45,210 bases of DNA, taken from the NCBI GenBank assembly GCA_020341835.1, contig CP070838.1, forward strand, positions 1,838,833 through 1,884,042, in the 5' to 3' direction. The stretch is from Thiotrichales bacterium (GTDB lineage: Bacteria > Pseudomonadota > Gammaproteobacteria > SZUA-229). Below, one piece after another: positions 41,648 to 45,210 of this stretch. Each line of letters begins with the position of its first letter. Positions within the stretch are counted from its first letter, which is position 1. The notes below the pieces were generated by a model, which was not told the origin of the DNA, ran no database searches, and saw nothing but the letters and a program-made list of their open reading frames with translations. A program made the translations under genes and the position numbers.

Positions 41648-43539
41648 GGATGACGCATCCATTGATCGACAACAGGTGCCGTCCCGGTGACAGCTCTGTG
41701 CTCCTGCCCGTATGCGGGCGGGATAGGTTGAAGTGCTTTGGGTACCGGCCCTGGCCCTCGCATATTGGTCGCGGGGGTCGCGACGGTCGCAGTTGCCGGG
41801 AAGAACTTCTGGCGTACATCGACCAGGGCCTCCGGCTTCGCCGGGTCGCCGATCAGGACCGGGCCGGTCGTGTACTGCGGGCTGATGATGCTCTTGCCTG
41901 GATCGAACCCGATGAAGCGTATCCCCGCAAGGTCGACCCAGGTATGGAGGAAATCCGACAGGCTGTACATGCGGCGCGTCGTTTCATACGAGACATCGAT
42001 GCGGTTGTTGCGTTTCCAGCTCTCGCTTCGCCAGACCAGGAACGGTACGCTGTACATTGCGGGCGTCGGTGCAGCTTCGTCACGGCCCGCGAACAGGCGA
42101 TGGGGGTAGTCGTAAACTTCTTCGCCGTGGTCGGCGAAATAGACCAGGTAACCGTTCTGACCGCTTTTATTTATCTGTTCGATCAGCGAGGCGACGACGA
42201 AATCGTGATACACGATCGAATTGTCAAATTCGTTATATTCCCTGCGATGTCGTTTTTTTCTCACCCATGGCGGCAGGTCTTTATCGTCGTCAAAAATCTT
42301 GAAGGTATCCGGGTAGCGGTAGTGGTAGGCACGGTGGGTGCCGATCAGGTGTACCAGGATAAATTTTTTTGCTTCGGCTTTTTTCAGAAGATCTTCGAAC
42401 GGCCCGAATACCACCTCATCATATTGTGCGGAATTCTGCGACCGGTTGTTGTTCAGGTAGATCTGCTCATCGGCCTGTTTTGAAAATGTTGTGATCAGGG
42501 TATTGCGGTGAGTCTGCGTCTGCTGGTTCGTGATCCAGTAGGTCCTGTATCCTGCCTGTTTCATCACATCGATCAGTGTGGGTTTTTCCAGGTGCAGATT
42601 CGGCTGCAACTGGTCCGCAAACGAGAGTGCCTGCACCAGCGATTCAACGGTGTAGGGGCGTGATGCGTACACCTGGTCGAACACAAGCAATTCATCTGAC
42701 ATTGCCGCCAGTCTCGGTGTGGTATCACGGTAATATCCATAGATGCCCATGCGCCTGGCGTTGGTGGATTCGCCGATGACCAGAACCAGAGTGTTCGGCG
42801 TATCGGCGTTGTTGTCTACCAGGCCATCCAGCGGTGGCTTGTCGGATGCCAGCAACCGGCTTTCTGCATGCGACAGCGCTTGCCTGTATTTGACATAGCC
42901 CATGACCAGCTGCCAGGGCGCAACCGGTTCCATGCTGTCAGCCTGCTTGTGGAAACCATTCGCCAGTGAATCCTTTTTGATAATCACGCGATCGAGCATG
43001 GGCCAGCATACTGCCAGGCATATTGCGAGTGTTAGCGGCAGGCGAATAAGCGGCGTCCCGCCGATTGGTTGCAGCCGTCGCCAGATCAACCAGGGAATCA
43101 GTGTGTAGATAGCGAGTGCCGGTACCATCCACCAGGCAAAGTAGGAATGAAGGAATTCACTGGATTCCGCCCAGTTGGATTCGAAGATAATGAATATCAC
43201 GCTCTGGGAAAAATCCTGGCGATACAGTGCCAGGTAGCCCATCGAGAACAGCGAGGTGGCCCACAGAACAACACCGACAATGCCCGCGATGAGTTTGCCG
43301 CGGGCCGGGAACAGCATGACCGGTACCAGCCATAACAGGCTCATGACCAGGGCTTGCGTTATTCCGAAGAAACCCGCGATGCCGCTGGAATAGATGATTG
43401 TCTGGTGGACACCGGAAAAATAGAAGAAAAACAGGAACCAGACAAGGAGCCGTGACAGGGAAAATCTGTCTTGCCTGGTATTTTCGGGTCGGAAATGAGG
43501 TTCAGAAAGATGCACTTGAGTGAGCGGTACAGGCGCCAT
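41644..43539 (-). CDS. Phosphoethanolamine transferase-like (sulfatase superfamily)
   Basis: 631 aa. About five N-terminal helices (from LLVWFLFFFYFSGVHQTIIY on) are followed by a periplasmic sulfatase-type domain. The metal/nucleophile segment TLVLVIGESTNARRMGIYGYYRDTTP has Glu257 and Thr259, as in EptA/CptA enzymes. Later motifs are AQYDEVVFGPFEDLL, FILVHLIGTHRAYHYRYP and YLVYFADHGEEVYD, with the metal-binding Asp-His. It should transfer phosphoethanolamine or a similar group to lipid A core or another glycan. A long Pro/Ala-rich C-terminal tail (about 585-631) is unusual. It is the first gene of the four-gene operon; the start has no strong ribosome site. Confidence 0.83.
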   Translation of the reverse strand: MAPVPLTQVHLSEPHFRPENTRQDRFSLSRLLVWFLFFFYFSGVHQTIIYSSGIAGFFGITQALVMSLLWLVPVMLFPARGKLIAGIVGVVLWATSLFSMGYLALYRQDFSQSVIFIIFESNWAESSEFLHSYFAWWMVPALAIYTLIPWLIWRRLQPIGGTPLIRLPLTLAICLAVCWPMLDRVIIKKDSLANGFHKQADSMEPVAPWQLVMGYVKYRQALSHAESRLLASDKPPLDGLVDNNADTPNTLVLVIGESTNARRMGIYGYYRDTTPRLAAMSDELLVFDQVYASRPYTVESLVQALSFADQLQPNLHLEKPTLIDVMKQAGYRTYWITNQQTQTHRNTLITTFSKQADEQIYLNNNRSQNSAQYDEVVFGPFEDLLKKAEAKKFILVHLIGTHRAYHYRYPDTFKIFDDDKDLPPWVRKKRHRREYNEFDNSIVYHDFVVASLIEQINKSGQNGYLVYFADHGEEVYDYPHRLFAGRDEAAPTPAMYSVPFLVWRSESWKRNNRIDVSYETTRRMYSLSDFLHTWVDLAGIRFIGFDPGKSIISPQYTTGPVLIGDPAKPEALVDVRQKFFPATATVATPATNMRGPGPVPKALQPIPPAYGQEHRAVTGTAPVVDQWMRHP

Positions 43540-43992
43540 AGACGCCGTAATTGTCTAAATCATTCAATAGCATACCAAATATATGGGATTATATGTAATT
43601 GTCTGGAATTCCCTGGCAAGCTGCCGGTGATGGTTAAATCAGGTGTAGTAGCTCAGACTTGATCTGACAGTTTCTTTTAGTTTTCGCAAGATGCAAACCG
43701 GTCCGGTCTAGTGGTTTATAGTATTTTTCTCTCGCAGAGACGCAGGGAACGCAGAGGGTACATCTGTTGGAGCGACTTTAGTCGCGAATTTCAGCCGATG
43801 TTCGCGACTAAAGTCGCTCCTGCAGATACCTGTAGATATTGCTGCGCTCCCTTCGCTTCTGTGAGAGTAAATCTCTGTAGCTTTGACTGAATAGTCAATT
43901 CTGGCTGTAGTTGATCAATCATTGTCAGGGTTTGAGTTAATAGGAGACTGGCTGTCTGATTGAGTCCTGACTATTACACAATCAGAGCTTCC
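43540..43992. other. Gene-free region with nested palindromes
   Basis: About 450 bp between two minus-strand transcription units. Apart from the REP structure at 43729-43867 nothing is seen; short ORFs are not credible. It should hold the promoter of the phosphoethanolamine-transferase operon near its left edge. Confidence 0.5.
43729..43867. repeat. REP doublet nested in a second inverted repeat
   Basis: The core is a perfect 20-bp inverted repeat (GGAGCGACTTTAGTCGCGAA at 43769-43788 and its reverse complement at 43801-43820) with a 12-nt loop. This is a common gammaproteobacterial REP sequence. It is framed by an imperfect 26-bp inverted repeat (43729-43754 and 43842-43867, 21 of 26 matching) of the CGCAGAGACGCAG type. 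The nested layout resembles a non-autonomous element moved by REP-associated transposases; none is in the window. Confidence 0.75.
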
Positions 43993-44238
43993 TTAATTGA
44001 CCAACGTGCCCACGAGAGCAGTTATGCTTTCAACCGAGTCGAACTCGTTCTGGTCAAAGGGCTGGTCGGAAAAATCGACACCGTAATTTTCTTCCAGAAA
44101 TACTACGATCGTCATGATATCCAGTGAATCCAGACGACCTTCCGTGACAAGCAACTGCTGATCAGTAAAACCCGAGCTGTCGCCCTTGTCATTCAGGATC
44201 CCCTCCACGAAGTTACGGATTTCAGTCTGTTTACTCAT
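43993..44238 (-). CDS. Acyl carrier protein
   Basis: 81 aa. The phosphopantetheine site is Ser38 in the motif GRLDSLDIMTIVVFLEENYGVDF. The acidic helices of an ACP are clear (FVEGILNDKGDSSGFTDQQLL). It overlaps the MBOAT gene by 4 nt (ATGA), so the two are coupled. In such pairs, as in DltB-DltC, the ACP delivers the acyl or aminoacyl group to the membrane acyltransferase. No fatty-acid synthesis genes are near, so a role in surface modification is more likely. Confidence 0.85.
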   Translation of the reverse strand: MSKQTEIRNFVEGILNDKGDSSGFTDQQLLVTEGRLDSLDIMTIVVFLEENYGVDFSDQPFDQNEFDSVESITALVGTLVN

Positions 44239-45210
44239 ATCGCACCAATGTTAATCATATTCATAAAAAACTGAAAATATACATCCAGTCCATAGCCCGG
44301 ATAGGGTAAGCCGAATATGTGGATGATACAGTAGAAACCGAGAACGGTGACGGGTGCTGTTATGTTGGTCTTGAACCAGTGTTCACTTTGTTTCCGGTTC
44401 TGATTACGTAATTGGGACAGGCCAATGGCTGTTCCCAGTAACAGCCCATAGAAAACATATACATGAAAGGCCTTAAGTGCCCCCCAGATCCCCAGCTGCA
44501 TGATTATATGAATATCGCGGAAGAAATGATACAACATGTTTCCGAGACCGGCCGCTGCCATGGTTGCCATAAACATGCGCAGACGTGGCTTGGTTTTAAA
44601 ATATCTCAGGAAGGTGGGGTAAAAGAAGAATTCCACCAGTAATTCCTTGAAGTAGTAATAATAACGGTTCCAGAATTCAGCGATAGTTTTGGACCGCAGT
44701 GGACTACGCGTATTTCGAAGTGCTTGAAATCCGGCCATACGGCATGTGGCAATGATGACATGCCCCCAGACGGATAAAGTCAGCATGGCGTTTATAAAAT
44801 TACCCAGCAACACGGCCCAGTTGATGTACCACTGGTAAGGCTCGCCTGACCGGGTACGGGCCAGTGCATCTTTTATAGAAGGTATATCCAGATGGACGGA
44901 TAATTCCAGGTTATAGAAGGGTTTTCCATATACCACCATTTTGAAAATCCCCAGTACCAGGGACAGTATAAATGCCCAGTACAGTAGCTTGATTGCTTTG
45001 AGCTGGGAAATGGCCAGTTCTTCTGCATTCTTCGCTTCGATCTTGCGTAGATAGGCGGCTCCCTTGGGGAACGGGGTATTGCTGCCACCCCAGAAGGGCT
45101 GGTAGTGGCCGAGTTGATAAACAAACTTTGTACCTGGCGTGGCATTTCGGTCTTGCAGGGAGTAAGCAAGAAACCAGATATAGTGCCCGAGAATGATCAG
45201 AAATCCCCAC
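44235..45210 (-). CDS. MBOAT-family membrane O-acyltransferase, partial
   Basis: The frame is open from the window edge to the stop at 44235 (about 324 codons); the true start lies outside. The visible part begins WGFLIILGHYIWFLAYSLQD and continues through YWAFILSLVLGIFKMVVYGKP, LLGNFINAMLTLSVWGHVII, TIAEFWNRYYYYFKELLVEFFFYPTFLRYF and MAAAGLGNMLYHFFRDIH. The EFWNRYYYYFKELL and LGNMLYHFFRD segments, with the conserved His, are typical of MBOAT enzymes such as DltB/AlgI. It should acylate a sugar, teichoic-like or lipid substrate at the membrane with the co-encoded ACP as donor partner. Confidence 0.78.
   Translation of the reverse strand, partial: WGFLIILGHYIWFLAYSLQDRNATPGTKFVYQLGHYQPFWGGSNTPFPKGAAYLRKIEAKNAEELAISQLKAIKLLYWAFILSLVLGIFKMVVYGKPFYNLELSVHLDIPSIKDALARTRSGEPYQWYINWAVLLGNFINAMLTLSVWGHVIIATCRMAGFQALRNTRSPLRSKTIAEFWNRYYYYFKELLVEFFFYPTFLRYFKTKPRLRMFMATMAAAGLGNMLYHFFRDIHIIMQLGIWGALKAFHVYVFYGLLLGTAIGLSQLRNQNRKQSEHWFKTNITAPVTVLGFYCIIHIFGLPYPGYGLDVYFQFFMNMINIGAI

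Overview
The window looks like a piece of a gammaproteobacterial chromosome of medium GC content. The grounds are Gram-negative envelope genes (lipoproteins with lipoboxes, a phosphoethanolamine-transferase-like enzyme, periplasmic binding proteins) and dispersed palindromes of the GGGGTCAGA and GGAGCGACTTTAGTCGC types. No rRNA gene, intact tRNA, CRISPR array or phage structural gene was seen, and the species cannot be named from the sequence.

Layout. 1-20 kb is accessory: a serine-recombinase remnant beside an rve-type integrase, three type II toxin-antitoxin (TA) modules (HigBA, VapBC, TumE-like), a truncated IS3 element, and three repeat-built surface lipoproteins (FG-GAP-like, ELWxxDGT, PD40-like). 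It also holds a histone-H1-like lysine-rich protein, an SPFH protein and a beta-rich envelope protein. Each TA module has on its right a copy of a ~160-nt element with three stem-loops, the last an intrinsic terminator; this is probably a small-RNA gene family.

20.6-35 kb is a denser core region: a MarC protein, then a long minus-strand array reading from 32.9 down to 21.7 kb. In order it holds DUF2252, a small membrane protein, an SDF-type symporter, a periplasmic SBP, a tannase-family esterase, a ChaA-like Ca/H antiporter, a DUF900 lipoprotein hydrolase, DUF3124, and an SDF symporter fused to an SBP domain. The same unusual pairing (secondary SDF carrier plus solute-binding protein) thus occurs twice, once split with a 4-nt overlap and once fused. 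A Na/Pi cotransporter with a PhoU-like tail follows on the plus strand.

35-39.2 kb is a mosaic insertion zone. A second tannase is bracketed by inverted palindrome clusters. A CsrA-like small gene has lost its 3' end to one of those clusters. An AT-rich FkbM-like methyltransferase lies between two identical-length (232 bp) MITE copies. A 13-bp near-identical sequence at both edges suggests that this ~2-kb segment split a former rhodanese/CsrA-like gene pair.

39.2-43.5 kb is a tightly coupled minus-strand operon (phosphoethanolamine-transferase-like enzyme, 2-TM peptide, PEP-utilising/PPS-like enzyme, double rhodanese). 43.7 kb holds a nested REP palindrome, and the right edge carries an MBOAT acyltransferase (running off the window) overlapping an acyl carrier protein gene.

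The most promising undescribed systems are the TA-linked three-hairpin RNA family and the SDF-plus-binding-protein transporters.
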